From Fragilaria radians (Eukaryota; Bacillariophyta; Fragilariophyceae; Fragilariales; Fragilariaceae), in NCBI GenBank assembly GCA_900642245.1, contig CAAAJI010001044.1, positions 1 through 14,901 of the forward strand: DNA of 14,901 bases, written 5' to 3'. The first letter of the stretch is position 1. Each line of letters opens with the position of its first letter. Of the stretch, positions 1-9,188 are shown piece by piece. The translations under genes were made by a program, and so were the position numbers. The notes under the pieces were generated by a model that did not search any database, was not told the DNA's origin, and saw only the letters and a program-made list of their open reading frames with translations.

Positions 1-619
1 CTTGAAGACTAATTTCCCCTAGTTTTTGCCACTAACAAGCCCCGTGAATTGTTATTGACTGCATACTGCGTAAAATGAGTTCACTTATAGATGCATAAAT
101 CTAAAACCCGCTATTTCTTAGATTCATCTCTGTCGAGTTTCTGTTACAATATATCTGAAACCTATTACCATCACTTCGTCTTGATTGTATTGATTCTTGA
201 ACATTAAGAATTTAACATTAGTCCAGTACCAGAGATTTATCAATTTCGAAAGGAGAAAAGATTAAAGGAATTATTTTTTAAGTTAGTGGGCAGATTCTTT
301 TGGTTTTGGTTTCTGACGTCCTTTTCTCGTGCGTTATTAGCTTCTATGGTTGAACATGCTCTTTGAGAATATCATGAAATCATTGATTGATTGGTGTTGA
401 TTTGTTTCTGTGGGAATACATGATTTTTGTGCAACCTCGGATGCAACCCGTAGCTTTTGGTACATTCTCTCGCATGTAAGGCCTGCACAGAGTTTAATTT
501 GGCACTAGATAATTACAGTAACAAAACTGAGATGGAAAATTTGAAGTCAAAATTATCAATTTAATTAATTCACAAATTAATCAGTCTACATGTATCCTCA
601 ACATGTTCTGCACAAACCA
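1..619. other. AT-rich stretch with no recognised gene
   Basis: No open frame of note and no recognisable protein, RNA or repeat is seen on either strand. The composition is AT-rich with short homopolymer runs, for example the T-rich run near 271-280 and an AATT-rich block near 555-585. It lies downstream of the minus-strand relic that follows, so it may be its 3' flank, but nothing in the sequence proves that. Confidence 0.4.
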
Positions 620-1079
620 GCAGCAGGAAAAAACCGAACCTGTTAAGCGTTTGAGGAAAAAAGCTGCACTTTAATCCCAGCTCAGATATTATTTTTATTT
701 TGTAAATTAGGATTCAAAGTTCCATGTTTCATCTCTTGCTTCACTCCATCAATGATATTTGTAACATTTGTTAGCTGTCCATAGACATTGTAGATTGCAT
801 TGATTGCAGAATTGGCTAAAATCGTGTCTTGTGAGGCCAGAAATCATATCTCACAAAATCTTGCAGCGGTGATACTTGTACTCCACACAACCCTGCCCTT
901 AAAAAGAGAAAAACCTTGCAGGTTTTCTCCCTCAAATTCCCTCAATGTACTCCTGCCACAAATTAAACAGATTTTGTGGCAAAGGAGACAGGGTTGCACC
1001 TGCAGAGATGGAGTTCAGCAATACAGGGTTCTGTAAAGCACCTCTGCTCTTCTCCCTACACTTCTTGCGGTAAAACATC

Positions 1080-1290
1080 AATATAAGTCATCCCCTTATC
1101 CCCTGTAACCAGCACTGGAAGCTACAAAATTGGATTCAAATCATTGTCCCCTTTTCTTATAATCCAATCAATAAGACTTTTTTCTTACCTGAATATTCCA
1201 TCGGAATGCACAAGCTGTCAGCAACAGGTGAATAAAGCAACTACAAAATGGCCTTACCAAAAATAAATGCTGTTGACTCAGGCACCTTTT
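1080..1290. repeat. Diverged direct repeat, copy A (partner 1500-1710)
   Basis: This stretch and 1500-1710 are direct, strongly diverged copies. Matching blocks occur in the same order: CCAGCACTGG versus CCAGCACCTG, AATTGGATT in both, CTTACCAAAA in both, and AAATGCTGTTGACTCAGGCA versus AAATGCTGCTGAATCGGGCA. On the minus strand both copies encode the same protein pattern, including [VM]P[ED]S[TA]AF followed by FGK, and later a VLVTGD-like motif. It is therefore a domain duplication within the relic rather than a simple DNA repeat. Confidence 0.6.
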
Positions 1291-1499
1291 GCAAAAAATC
1301 ATGCATGCCATTAGTATTTATATATGCTTTTAACACATTTGCATCACAGTAACCATTATTTTCACGAATTAAATTATAATCCAGCCTCCCAACACGAAGC
1401 TTTTCTGCTACGTTTTCATCAGGGTAAGGTAATTCAATATCTTTGTAAACTTCACGTACCCTCCCTTTTCCTTTCCACCTACCTCATATATTTTCTCCA

Positions 1500-1710
1500 T
1501 CCTGAATAAACTGTCCCATCATCACCTGTCACCAATACCAGCACCTGCATAATTGGATTTAACTCCCATTTCTTGTAAGCTAAGTAAGACTGTCAGCGGG
1601 AATAAAACAATTATCAGTAGACGGCGAAAAAAGTAGCCACAAAATAACCTTACCAAAACCAAATGCTGCTGAATCGGGCATTTTTTGACATATATTCAGC
1701 ACAACACGAG
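1500..1710. repeat. Diverged direct repeat, copy B (partner 1080-1290)
   Basis: Second copy of the repeat described at 1080-1290, about 420 bp to the right. On the minus strand it reads MPDSAAFGFGKVILW and then, in a neighbouring frame, VLVLVTGDDGTVY. The copies differ at many positions and contain independent frameshifts, so the duplication is old. Confidence 0.6.
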
Positions 1711-1950
1711 TTATGCACACTTACAATTGCTGTTTAAGCCCAGAGAAGACCAGTTAAAATTTGCTGCCCAAATATGTTTTGTGCTATGTCTTTCGATTTC
1801 TGGTCGCCAAAAGATATAGTTTTGTTGTCTAAGAATGGAAACAAGTATGAAGATATCTTTGCACAGCCATTTGCCATCAAATTTTATTCCAGCCAAAGTC
1901 CAATACTTACTAAAAATACAATAATCCAAATCCAAACTACCCATCATCAT
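1711..1950 (-). other. Open minus-strand frame, possibly decayed Copia integrase C-terminal part
   Basis: An open frame runs on the minus strand from about 2016 to 1711. Its first part overlaps, in another frame, the recognisable Copia integrase end, so its start is a shadow. The later part (SLDLDYCIFSKYW, then GIKFDGKWLCKDIF) is coding-like but matches nothing I can name. A different minus frame gives a weak resemblance to the post-catalytic part of Copia integrases. Position directly downstream of the integrase relic favours transposon origin; I would not assign a product. Confidence 0.25.
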
Positions 1951-2390
1951 CTGCCATGGGGTGTGTTCTTCCAACATTGCTGTTCCGTTGTGGTGTTCTT
2001 GGTCCTGAAACCTCAAACTTACTCTTCAAACCGGTTAAGTTGCATTAACTCTGAAATGCATTATCATCTCCGGAGTCCTCACAACAAAAGAATTGCAGGT
2101 TAATCCGTAAATTTGTCAACAATTAGAACCCAAAACTGTGTGCCACCAAAGGTCACTCTTTGTTGAGGAAAAAGGACTTCACTTCCTACTTTCCGATCTT
2201 TGTTGATATATTTTTCTGCCTAGCCTTAGCTATGTCAGAGTCTTTGACGAAGTTCAACAAGCCCGTTCAACTTACTACCAAGGACATTGGTGGTCTGTAA
2301 TCTTTGAGTGTCTCAGCGCGCTGACATCTCATGAAACTTGTTCATATCAATGCCTTTAAGCAATGAGCTGAATTTTAATATACCTGAAGA
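1950..2390 (-). pseudogene. Ty1/Copia integrase relic (zinc domain plus catalytic remnants)
   Basis: Integrase of a Ty1/Copia retrotransposon, which would join element cDNA to host DNA. Reading the minus strand with frame changes: GIDMNKFHEM near 2350 resembles the His part of the HHCC zinc domain; DSDIAKARQKN near 2235-2210 resembles the Cys part, but the two cysteines appear replaced by Phe and Ser. FGGTQFWVLIVDKFTD (about 2147-2100) holds the first catalytic Asp (codon 2115-2117). CCEDSGDDNAF follows at about 2083 with the second Asp, then TPQRNSNVGRT, where the usual Glu of QxNGxxER is Gly. Only about a dozen codons separate the two Asp motifs, where Copia integrases usually have around 60, so most of the core is deleted. 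There is at least one in-frame TAA. The lineage differs from the larger Copia at 6759-12718. Dead relic. Confidence 0.7.
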
Positions 2391-2924
2391 ATTCCAAGAA
2401 TTATTTGATAAGCTCTGAAATTAAATTAAACAATCTTTGACTTGAGCATGCAGCGCATTATTTTGGGTGGCGTTTCTGAATGATATGTTGACACAGGGGT
2501 TTACATCAGAGTTGTGCACAAAATTAATTGCAACATTACAGGCTATTCTGATATAGACAATCCCCATTATACCGAATCGTGTAAACATGTCAGCAGGAAT
2601 GTTGACTTTCTATATGGATCACCATGTCACTGTAAAAGTAGGTTGGTTGCAGGAGTGCAAAATGTAATTGGTACCGGTAGCTTGATCACTTCATCATTGA
2701 CATATGCAGGAGAAAAAGCTGGAAGTAGAGAAGCTTGTCCTGTTGTATTGACATTGGTAGGAGGATGCATGATCTCTTTGCTAGGTTAAATGGCATCTTG
2801 AACGGCAACAGGAGGCGCACGGTTGACTGGGCGAGGCGGCATGGTGGAGCAGAAAGGATCTTGGTTGATTCGGCAAAGTGGAAGAGCGTTATGTCTTGGG
2901 TCCTGTTGTGGCAGGAGCGCTAAG
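2391..2924. other. No assignable gene; proline-rich minus-strand stretch
   Basis: On the minus strand (about 2860-2640) one frame reads MPPRPVNRAPPVAVQDAI, a stop, then a run with PPTNVNTTGQASLLPAFSPA. This proline and threonine-rich style is like the disordered linker between integrase and reverse transcriptase in Copia polyproteins, but it is low-complexity and not diagnostic. The plus-strand frame at 2514-2789 shows no convincing family match. The stretch separates the Copia integrase relic from the hAT relic, both on minus, and probably contains the junction between them. Confidence 0.3.
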
Positions 2925-4410
2925 GAGTTGGAACTGAATCAAATGACGTAAAGTTGTTATGTAATATAACTTTTTAGATTTGAGCTTATCATCTATTGTT
3001 TGGAGATAGGGGGATCGAAATAAGAGTTTCCAGGAACTTTTCCTCTCATCAATTACAATCAACTTCGTTTTAGATCCAGAGAATTCATTTCGACCTGCTG
3101 CAGAGTTATAGAATGTCAAAAATGAATTAAGAGGTTCCATCAGCTTTACAACTCTGACAATCATATGATAGGATGAATTCCATCATGTTCTTACATCCAA
3201 CTTTACATTCAATGGAGCCACTAATTCACTCTGAAGAGCTTGAAGGTGCTCTTTGCATTTTGTTGATTTTTTAAATAAAGGAGCATATCTTTCTCAAATG
3301 CGTCATAATATTGTTCACGTGTTGTACATGAGCATGGTTTGCAAAGTCTTTGTTGTATTCATCAACAAATGCATCAATTTAATCTGAATCATCACCTTCA
3401 TCACCTTATCTTTCAATATATTCTGCTTCATTTTTCTTTGCAGCCAAAAAGGGTCCCACTACTAGATGCAGTGAATGACCTAGACATGCAGCATGTTTTA
3501 TTTTCCAATCATTGTATGCTTTCACCATATTTGAACCGCTGTCACGTAGCATCATTGTCATATACATTTCTTGTAAACCCCAAAAGAAGAAACTTTGCAT
3601 CATTTCCATTCAAATCATATCTCCTGTGTGTTTCCCACTCACTGGTTTGACCTCCAGCATATAGTTTTTTACTTCAAAGTCCTCTGTTAAAAGATGTAGA
3701 GTTAATGCCATAAATGCGTCCATAGTGCGAGAAGACCACATATTGGACGTACAGCTGAAATAGTTGCAATTTTCATCAATGTCTTTCTTTATCTGTTCCC
3801 GGAGTTCCTCTGCTAATTTAGCATTATTTTGTTTGTTTGTATTTCATGTCAGTAATTTATGTTGCCATCAATTGATGAAATGAAGGTGATAATTTCCTGC
3901 AGCTTTTTGTCTTCAACAATAGAAAATGGTCTCAATGATTTGGCAGTCCATGCTGCCACCAATTTGTGCAAGTGTTCCTGGTTAGGTTTACTCGCCATCT
4001 TTTTAACTTTAGGCGTCTTGGCATAAAATTGATCTAATGTCGTAGTTCTTGCATGTTTTTTTTTAGAAAGCAACAAGTTCTTCACAAGAAACTAATTTAT
4101 CAAATTCTCATGATTGCTTTTCATGTGCCTTGTTATTCCATGTGCATTTTTTTTCATCATATTTAATTTTCACTCGACATTTTGTACAATATACAGCAAT
4201 TCTGTCTTCGTTTTTCCATTTCTTCTTCTCATTGCTTGGTGCTACATATCTTATGCATTGCCACATTTCTTTGTTCTTTATTCCACTGGGATAGTAAAGC
4301 TGTGACTCTTCATAATCAATGTTTTCCTCCTCTTTTTTGTTGCTGTTGCTCATAATGTTCATGTCATCGCAATCTTCCATCTCCCCACTTGAGGAGGAGC
4401 TCTTCTTCAC
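2925..4410 (-). pseudogene. hAT-superfamily transposase relic with N-terminal BED-type zinc finger
   Basis: DDE transposase of a cut-and-paste hAT DNA transposon, read 4410 to about 2925 on minus. An acidic N-terminus (MKKSSSSSGEMEDCDD) leads to a BED-like finger, WQCIRY then VYCTKCRVKIKYDEKKC, with a His at NNKAH; the last ligand is unclear. TGA at 4108-4110 and an A-run frameshift near 4060 follow. Next comes LDQFYAKTPKVKK, then, after a break near 3850, CNYFSCTSNMWSSRTMDAFM with the catalytic-core Asp region, and LRDSGSNMVKAYNDWKIKHA followed by GHSLHLVV, the typical hAT core. DVRT-stop-WNSSYH has TGA at 3183-3185 where hAT proteins have Arg in the RWNS motif. MEPLNSFLTFYNSAAGR continues into SPYLQTIDDKLKS with an apparent deletion, and the C-terminal dimerisation domain is missing. 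At least three stops or frameshifts and two deletions make it inactive. The family call is secure; the motifs are recalled, not searched. Confidence 0.8.
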
Positions 4411-4444
4411 TTATTCTTTGCTCTCTGCCTATAATTGTTACTGT

Positions 4445-4556
4445 GGAAGTTGGATGGAAGTTGAACGGAAGTTGAACCTTCGAAAGTGTTACTTCCCAAC
4501 TTCTCTGGAAGTTTGGATGTTGGGAAGTCAGCTTCAACTTCCTGGAAGTGGAAGTT
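4445..4556. repeat. GGAAGTT/AACTTCC cluster with nested hairpin upstream of the hAT transposase
   Basis: Six exact copies of GGAAGTT or its complement lie in 112 bp: plus at 4445, 4456, 4467, 4507 and 4550, and inverted at 4536-4542. Several one-base variants lie between them. The first three form a tandem array with an 11-bp period (4445-4477). Two nested inverted repeats are present: GGAAGTTGAA 4467-4476 with TTCAACTTCC 4533-4542, and ACTTCCCAAC 4491-4500 with GTTGGGAAGT 4519-4528. The cluster starts 35 bp beyond the first codon of the hAT transposase, where hAT elements carry subterminal binding sites. I infer that it is the subterminal region of this element; no terminal inverted repeat could be paired. 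Confidence 0.65.
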
Positions 4557-5247
4557 GCCACCTCTACTTGCCGCTGTGTACAAACTTAGAACTACAAATT
4601 GGTAAGTGTTAGAAATAGGAGTAGAGTGCAAACTCAAGGGTCATTTCATTCGGATCAGCCATAGAACCCAAGCAATGTCAATTTCATTATAGCAATAGTT
4701 ATAAAATGGCGTCCAGGAAAATCAAGAAGTTAATTGACTCAATTGGAATAGAGATAAAGCTACCTATGCAATTATAATTTGACGCTATGGGAGTAAAAGA
4801 TTTAATAAAGAATTGGAGTGTTGTGGGATGATTGCAATGAGATATTTTTCCAGAAATGACAGTGTCAAATTGAATCAAGTAAAAGCGATTAAAGTGAATT
4901 TTTGTCTTCGAATTTATTGACATGGGAGATAGCAACGATTATTAAAAAAATCGATAAACATGTATGATAGCGTAAATTTGATGATTTCATTCACATTCTA
5001 ACCATGAATGACGATGCGCGATAAGATTGATTGTTTGAGATGAATTACACATTATAACTTATAACCATTTATTTGTGAAGGATATTAAGCCATCTATTTT
5101 AGAGGTATTTAGTATCATGTGCAATCGAAACTGTTGGTATGTCTCGAACAAATTATATTTCACCGTGGAATATTGGTTGGTTCTTTCACTCTGACGATGT
5201 CATATCTCCTTCACTAACTTTTCAAATCTCTACAAAATCACTCCCAT
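4557..5247. other. Unassigned upstream region of the membrane protein gene
   Basis: No gene is recognised. The left edge probably includes the outer end of the hAT element. The right part is the 5' flank of the gene at 5248. The 40 bases before its ATG are pyrimidine-rich with few G residues (for example CTCCTTCACTAACTTTTC at 5206-5223), as is common just upstream of start codons, but I see no clear TATA box. The minus-strand frame at 4699-4935 has no protein-like features. Confidence 0.4.
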
Positions 5248-6021
5248 ATGAAAAACTGCAGCTCATTTCCTCGTGGAAGGCTTAGCATCCTTACCTTGCT
5301 GCTGGCCTTAATCACATTTTCACTTGCAGTCAATGCTAGTTATGGATGCTATTATGTTGTTATGAACTTTCCGGATATCGATGAATATAACTTTCACGGA
5401 GTCGCATCATTTGAAGGAGTCGCATTATTTGGACTATTTGGGTATTTGACAAAAGATAGAAATGAAGAATCCGATATCGTGTACGTTTGTCGACCTTGGT
5501 CAAATGCGATGCTCAATTCAAGTTTGGACACTCCTTGGCGTGTTGCAAGAGCAATGGCAATTCTTGGCAATGTCGCCTCTGGAATTGTTGCATTAACATC
5601 AATTATTATGAGTTGTGTGTCCGTGAGTCAATCCGGAATTCGAACACTCATTTTTCTTTTGGTTGTTACAAGCATTGCCGAAGTTTTGACATTCCTCGTT
5701 TTTGCTTCTGATTTATGTCATGAGAACGGATGTCGACTTTCGCTGGCAGCTAAAATGGCTATTGCTTCTAGTGTCTTCGCCTTTGTGACTGCAGTCGTAT
5801 TTGCTAGGTTCCAATCTGTTTCTAACAATAACAATGAATATATAACATCCGATGTTGACGGAGAAGCTCCGGGAACTGTCACGATAGAAGAAACCGTTCA
5901 TCCTGATGGAAGCAAGACTATTGTGAAAACGACTGCCAATGCCGATGGGAGTAAGACAGTGGAAAAGACTGTCGAACGTTCCACCATAAACAATGCGTAT
6001 GCTGTTACGGCTGCATCGTGA
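5248..6021 (+). CDS. Four-helix membrane protein with acidic DGSKT-repeat tail
   Basis: Intact 257-residue single-exon protein of unknown function, the only healthy gene in the window. Hydrophobic segments lie at about residues 11-30, 101-125, 131-153 and 165-187. A long first loop (31-100) carries C34 and C81 and a possible N-glycosylation site (N90-S-S). The short loop between helices 3 and 4 has C157 and C162. This is a claudin/tetraspan-like layout, with both loops on the same side of the membrane and the two ends on the other. The tail (about 188-257) is polar, with an NNNN run, TVTIEETV, and two DGSKT motifs (220-224 and 233-237), each followed by V or I and Lys/Thr residues. I recall proteins with this topology and a TVxIEE-xPDGSKT-like tail as a multigene family in diatoms, without a known function. 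The ATG at 5248 is chosen because helix 1 follows directly and no earlier in-frame start is needed. Neighbours are transposon relics, so context gives no functional clue. Confidence 0.85.
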   Translation: MKNCSSFPRGRLSILTLLLALITFSLAVNASYGCYYVVMNFPDIDEYNFHGVASFEGVALFGLFGYLTKDRNEESDIVYVCRPWSNAMLNSSLDTPWRVARAMAILGNVASGIVALTSIIMSCVSVSQSGIRTLIFLLVVTSIAEVLTFLVFASDLCHENGCRLSLAAKMAIASSVFAFVTAVVFARFQSVSNNNNEYITSDVDGEAPGTVTIEETVHPDGSKTIVKTTANADGSKTVEKTVERSTINNAYAVTAAS

Positions 6022-6758
6022 ATACCTCAGATGAGCAACCAAGTATATGGAAGTCCTGATATGGTTCGAATCAGTCCCCATGATTATTTCCTTGTGATGT
6101 GTTACTCCATGATGGGTGAACCTGCAGGTTGACTTGAGCTTTGACAAATTTGATTTGAACGGTTTATCGTGACACTATCAACGTGATTAGTCATGCACGA
6201 GTTATTGTTAAAATAAGTTTCCTTTTTCTTGTGCACATCTAGAATTTCTTTGCAAGTCGAGCAATTTAAGACTTTGATTGCGAAAAAAAAGTTTTTGAAA
6301 AGAGCTCGAACATTTAATCTTGTCTATCCTGTTCTTTCCAAATAATTGATAGGGTATCATGATGGGTAAAAGTTTAAAACATCAAAAGGAATATGTGCCT
6401 TAGGCAAGTACCTTTCTCATCAGTGAAAACTAATCAGAAAGCTCTGTTTAGTTGGGAGGGGAAACATGTCTCAAATTGAATGAAGCTTGAGCATCCGACT
6501 GAGTTGTTATGGTCAAATAAAGCATACAACTATGACATTTTGTCTTCTCATGAAGTACGTGGCACGCGCCTTTTTCGTGCTAGAGTGCCATGGTGATAAA
6601 TGTTATCATAGCTTGGTGTCACCTACAACTGCGGAGGTCCCTAGAATCTAGCTTTCCTAAACAATGGTAAATTATTTTCCCTACCGATGAATTATCTTCT
6701 CTAAGAGAAAGATTTTGCACAAGCTTCACTGAAGTGACAGTTTGAATTCCGATACCCC
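6022..6758. other. 3' flank of the membrane gene and left flank of the Copia element
   Basis: No gene is recognised. An AATAAA hexamer occurs at 6516-6521, about 0.5 kb after the stop codon of the membrane protein, which is rather far for a poly(A) signal in a compact algal genome. A run of eight A at 6283-6290 and short AT-rich blocks are present. The minus-strand frame at 6619-6804 overlaps the LTR and is not considered coding. Confidence 0.4.
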
Positions 6759-6986
6759 TGTGGGAAAACAATGATGTGTTAGCGATTCTAATCACAATGT
6801 GCAATTAGAAACCGTTGCATCACATTTATCAAGTAGGTATGATGTGCGTAGGATGTCGCGAGAAAAACATAAGCCTCTAGGTCATATATTTATAATTATC
6901 CAACTAGCATGCTAATATCAGGTTTCATCTGCTTATCGCAACATAAAGAAATAGGATTTCCATTAGCCAGGTAGATTGATTCAACA
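6759..6986 (+). repeat. 5' LTR of the Copia element
   Basis: Long terminal repeat of 228 bp that begins TGTGGGAAAAC and ends TTCAACA. The partner at 10461-10681 (reverse complement) begins TGTTGGAAAAC, giving the TGTTG...CAACA inverted ends typical of Ty1/Copia LTRs. By eye the two copies differ at about 11 substitutions over the aligned 221 positions plus one 7-bp gap near the 3' end. It lies 20 bp upstream of the gag start. It would supply promoter and poly(A) signals. No recognised tRNA primer-binding site follows it, and the outer flanks of the two LTRs do not show a matching 5-bp target duplication. Confidence 0.85.
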
Positions 6987-7006
6987 TAATTATAAATTAT
7001 CACATC

Positions 7007-7891
7007 ATGACAGATAACAAGCCTACCAAGGAAGAGTCCCCTCCGTTGCCTTTCAAGAGTAACCAACAGAAGAAAGGTAACAAGAATTGTTGGCCCTTCA
7101 TGCCAAGAATTTCAAGATTCACGGGACAAACAGAAGAGAACAAGTACAATATTTTTGATGTCCCTGATGGAAAGTCACCAGAGCAGTTTAACAAGACACT
7201 AGAATCTATTGCTGATTATATCCTCAAGGAATACAAAAATGGCATGGCATGCAGTCAATCCATTCGCGACATGGCTTTAGCACTCCTTGAAGAACCTGAC
7301 AGGCCAGATGATTTCAATGCCATTGAATCGCACAAAGATCATGATGTTTTTAAGAAGACTGGAGATCCCATTGCTTTGCTCAAATCAATACAGGAGATAA
7401 GCCATGGATGTGAATCTCATCAATACGTACCCCTCCAAATGTACAAAGCCAAGCAAAAATTGTTTCTTATGGTTCCGAAGTCAGGGCAGTCTCTCCAAGA
7501 TTATCACTGAAGCTTCCAGGCACAGCTAGAAGTCATCCAGAGCATTGGAGGAAGTTTTGATGGAAATGATCTCATTAACTGGGCTCTTGAGAAAGAAGGA
7601 ATCCATCCATATAATGCAGACAATGCTCAGAGGAAGAAAGCAAGGCAAACTTCAAGTGAGGCTTTTGAATCATTTGCCTTCCTCTCAGGAGCTGACAAGC
7701 AGAGATACGGAAGGATGTTTGATGACCTTGAAAATGACCAAATGAAGAATATGGATTCATTCCCCAAAACCCTTATTGATGCCTACAATTTCTTATCTTG
7801 CTGGAAGGATACCTCTAACCAATACTCTCCCATTGAAACCAATAATGATGGTGTAAACTTTACACAGCAAAAGGAGACAGACCAGGCATAG
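7007..7891 (+). pseudogene. gag: Copia gag (capsid) region with an in-frame stop
   Basis: Gag of the Copia element, which would form the cytoplasmic virus-like particle. The frame opens at ATG 7007, 20 bp after the LTR, and reads 167 codons to TGA at 7508-7510. The same frame continues open for another 126 codons to TAG at 7889-7891 (SFQAQLEVIQSIGG, then GNDLINWALEKEG and SGADKQRYGRMFDDLE), so the TGA is a nonsense mutation rather than a true end. The position fits an Arg CGA codon mutated at a CpG. One base shift near 7889 then connects to the next frame, which holds the zinc knuckle, protease and integrase. The call rests on position between LTR and zinc knuckle; the capsid sequence itself is poorly conserved between families. 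Confidence 0.75.
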
Positions 7892-9180
7892 AGGAGCAAA
7901 TAAATGATCAAGATCAGAACAAAATGACTTTGATTACAACAGGTAAAACATTAAATAAAACAAATAAAACAAAAACAAAAGTTTCAATTACATGTTATAA
8001 ATGCAGTGAGGAAGGTCATCTGGCAACTAACTGCCCAAGCACACCAAAACAAGAGAAGATAAATAACCCCCTGAATCATGAAGAACACTCAACATCAGGC
8101 AATCAACTATTAATGCAAGGGATACAGAACAGTCTCGATGCATACAGCTTCAATTCCCATGGTATTATTGAAGGACATGGGATTGTCAACAGTGCAGCTG
8201 TTACACGACACAATATTTCACAGCAATGGATTCTTCTTGATAACCAGTCCGCTGTGGACGTATTCATCAACCTAAGACTAGTTAAAAATATCCATATGAC
8301 AAGTACTATCATGCACATCCACTGCCATTCAGGAACATCATCTACAAGACTTCAAGCCATGTTACCAGGCTATGGAACTGTTTGCTTTGATCCAAATGGC
8401 ATTGCCAATATTCTATCCCTTTCAAATGTAAAAAAGAAGTATCGGGTCACTTTTGATAGTAGCACAGATGATAAATTTCATGTGCACAAGCCTAATGGAA
8501 GCACTAGGCATTTTGTAGCTTTAAAAGATGGAGAATTATACTATATGGATACAAATGACCAAGCGGAAAATCATCATCAGGAAAAACCCTTAACACATGG
8601 TATGATCATGGTCAACACTGCCAAAGAAAACAAGAATAGATATTCTGCTCGCGACATACAGAGAGCCGAACTTGCAAGGAAAGTACAAGATATGATTGGG
8701 CGCCCATCAACACAGCAATATATGTCAATTATTGTCAATAATCTCTTACCAAACTGTAATGTCACCGCAAATGATATCAAAATGGCTGAAGACATATTTG
8801 GACCAAACCTTGTTTCTCTAAAGGGAAAGATGACCAGAGGTAAATCAGTTCATGTTGAGGGCTATGATCCCCTACCCTTTCCTATCACTATAATGGACAA
8901 GTATCACAATATAACTCTGGCCATAGATATTATGTTCATCAACAACAATTCATTTTTTACCTCAATCTCTTGGCACATTGGATTTGGAACTGCAGAGAAA
9001 CTGGCTAATCGCCAATCTGGCAACCTCATGAAGGCCATCATTGATAATGAATTTGAGGTCCTGTGCGGGGAATTATCACAAATCCAGATCCAACTAAATA
9101 CAGCAGCCACTGATGAACATGTACCTGAAATAGAGAGGTACAATCAAACCATTAAGGAACGCTGTCGCTCTAACAATTAG
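7888..9180 (+). pseudogene. pol: Copia gag zinc knuckle, protease and integrase
   Basis: Polyprotein segment; residue numbers count from ATG 7924, though the frame is open from at least 7888. A CCHC zinc knuckle for RNA binding is C24-x2-C27-x4-H32-x4-C37. The aspartic protease motif is WILLDNQSAVDVF with D106 (D-N-Q-S rather than the common D-[ST]-G), followed by GYGTV, GIANILSL, KYRVTFDS and ELYYMDT. Integrase starts near residue 230 and shows TLAIDIMF (D335), IIDNEFE (D374) and DEHVPEIERYNQTIKER (E402). Only 38 residues separate D335 from D374; other integrases have roughly 55-65, so about 20 residues are probably deleted in frame. The frame collapses after KERCRSNN at 9180. I recall D-N-Q-S as normal for this diatom lineage, so that motif alone does not show inactivation; the shortened integrase and the neighbouring nonsense codons do. 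Confidence 0.85.
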
Positions 9181-9188
9181 TTTCTCAG

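Larger units (their letters stand above)
620..1710 (-). pseudogene. Unrecognised broken coding relic with an internal duplicated domain
   Basis: Read on the minus strand, stretches of good protein-like sequence jump between frames. Around 1475-1255 a stop-free run includes VREVYKDIELPYPDENVA, then RLDYNLIRENNGYCDANVL, then MHDFLQKVPESTAFIFGKAI. Around 1125-1065 there is PVLVTGDKGMTYIDVLPQEV, and around 805-690 AINAIYNVYGQLTNVTNII followed by NPNLQ. The FGK-x2-L motif and the LVTGD-x-G motif each occur twice (about 1675 and 1255; about 1535 and 1110), so the ancestral protein carried a repeated domain. I have a vague memory of the VYG-x5-VT-x-II-type ending in repetitive diatom proteins but cannot name the family, and I give no function. 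Stops and frameshifts show it is not functional as read; short introns could account for some of the breaks. It may be part of a transposon, since the next recognisable sequence upstream on the same strand is a Copia integrase relic. Confidence 0.45.

Noticed and set aside
2514..2789. Plus-strand frame with GYSDIDNP and GSPCHCKSR, slightly like a Copia RNase H
   Set aside because: The expected downstream motif (SxxEAEY-like) and DNxS are absent, and the similarity is limited to a few residues; recognisable neighbours are all on the minus strand.
4445..4556. CRISPR-like or satellite array
   Set aside because: Units are short, occur in both orientations, lack unique spacers of constant length, and fit hAT subterminal repeats better.
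6063..6072. GGTTCGAATC, resembling a tRNA T-loop
   Set aside because: The flanking bases do not form the 5-bp T stem (TATGG against CAGTC), and no acceptor, D or anticodon stem could be built around it.
5713..6147. Minus-strand frame of 144 codons overlapping the membrane protein gene
   Set aside because: It is the complement of a clearly coding plus-strand frame and shows no domain.
7880..7930. Programmed ribosomal frameshift between gag and pol
   Set aside because: No slippery heptamer is present at the frame change near 7889, and gag already contains a nonsense codon, so a decay indel is simpler.
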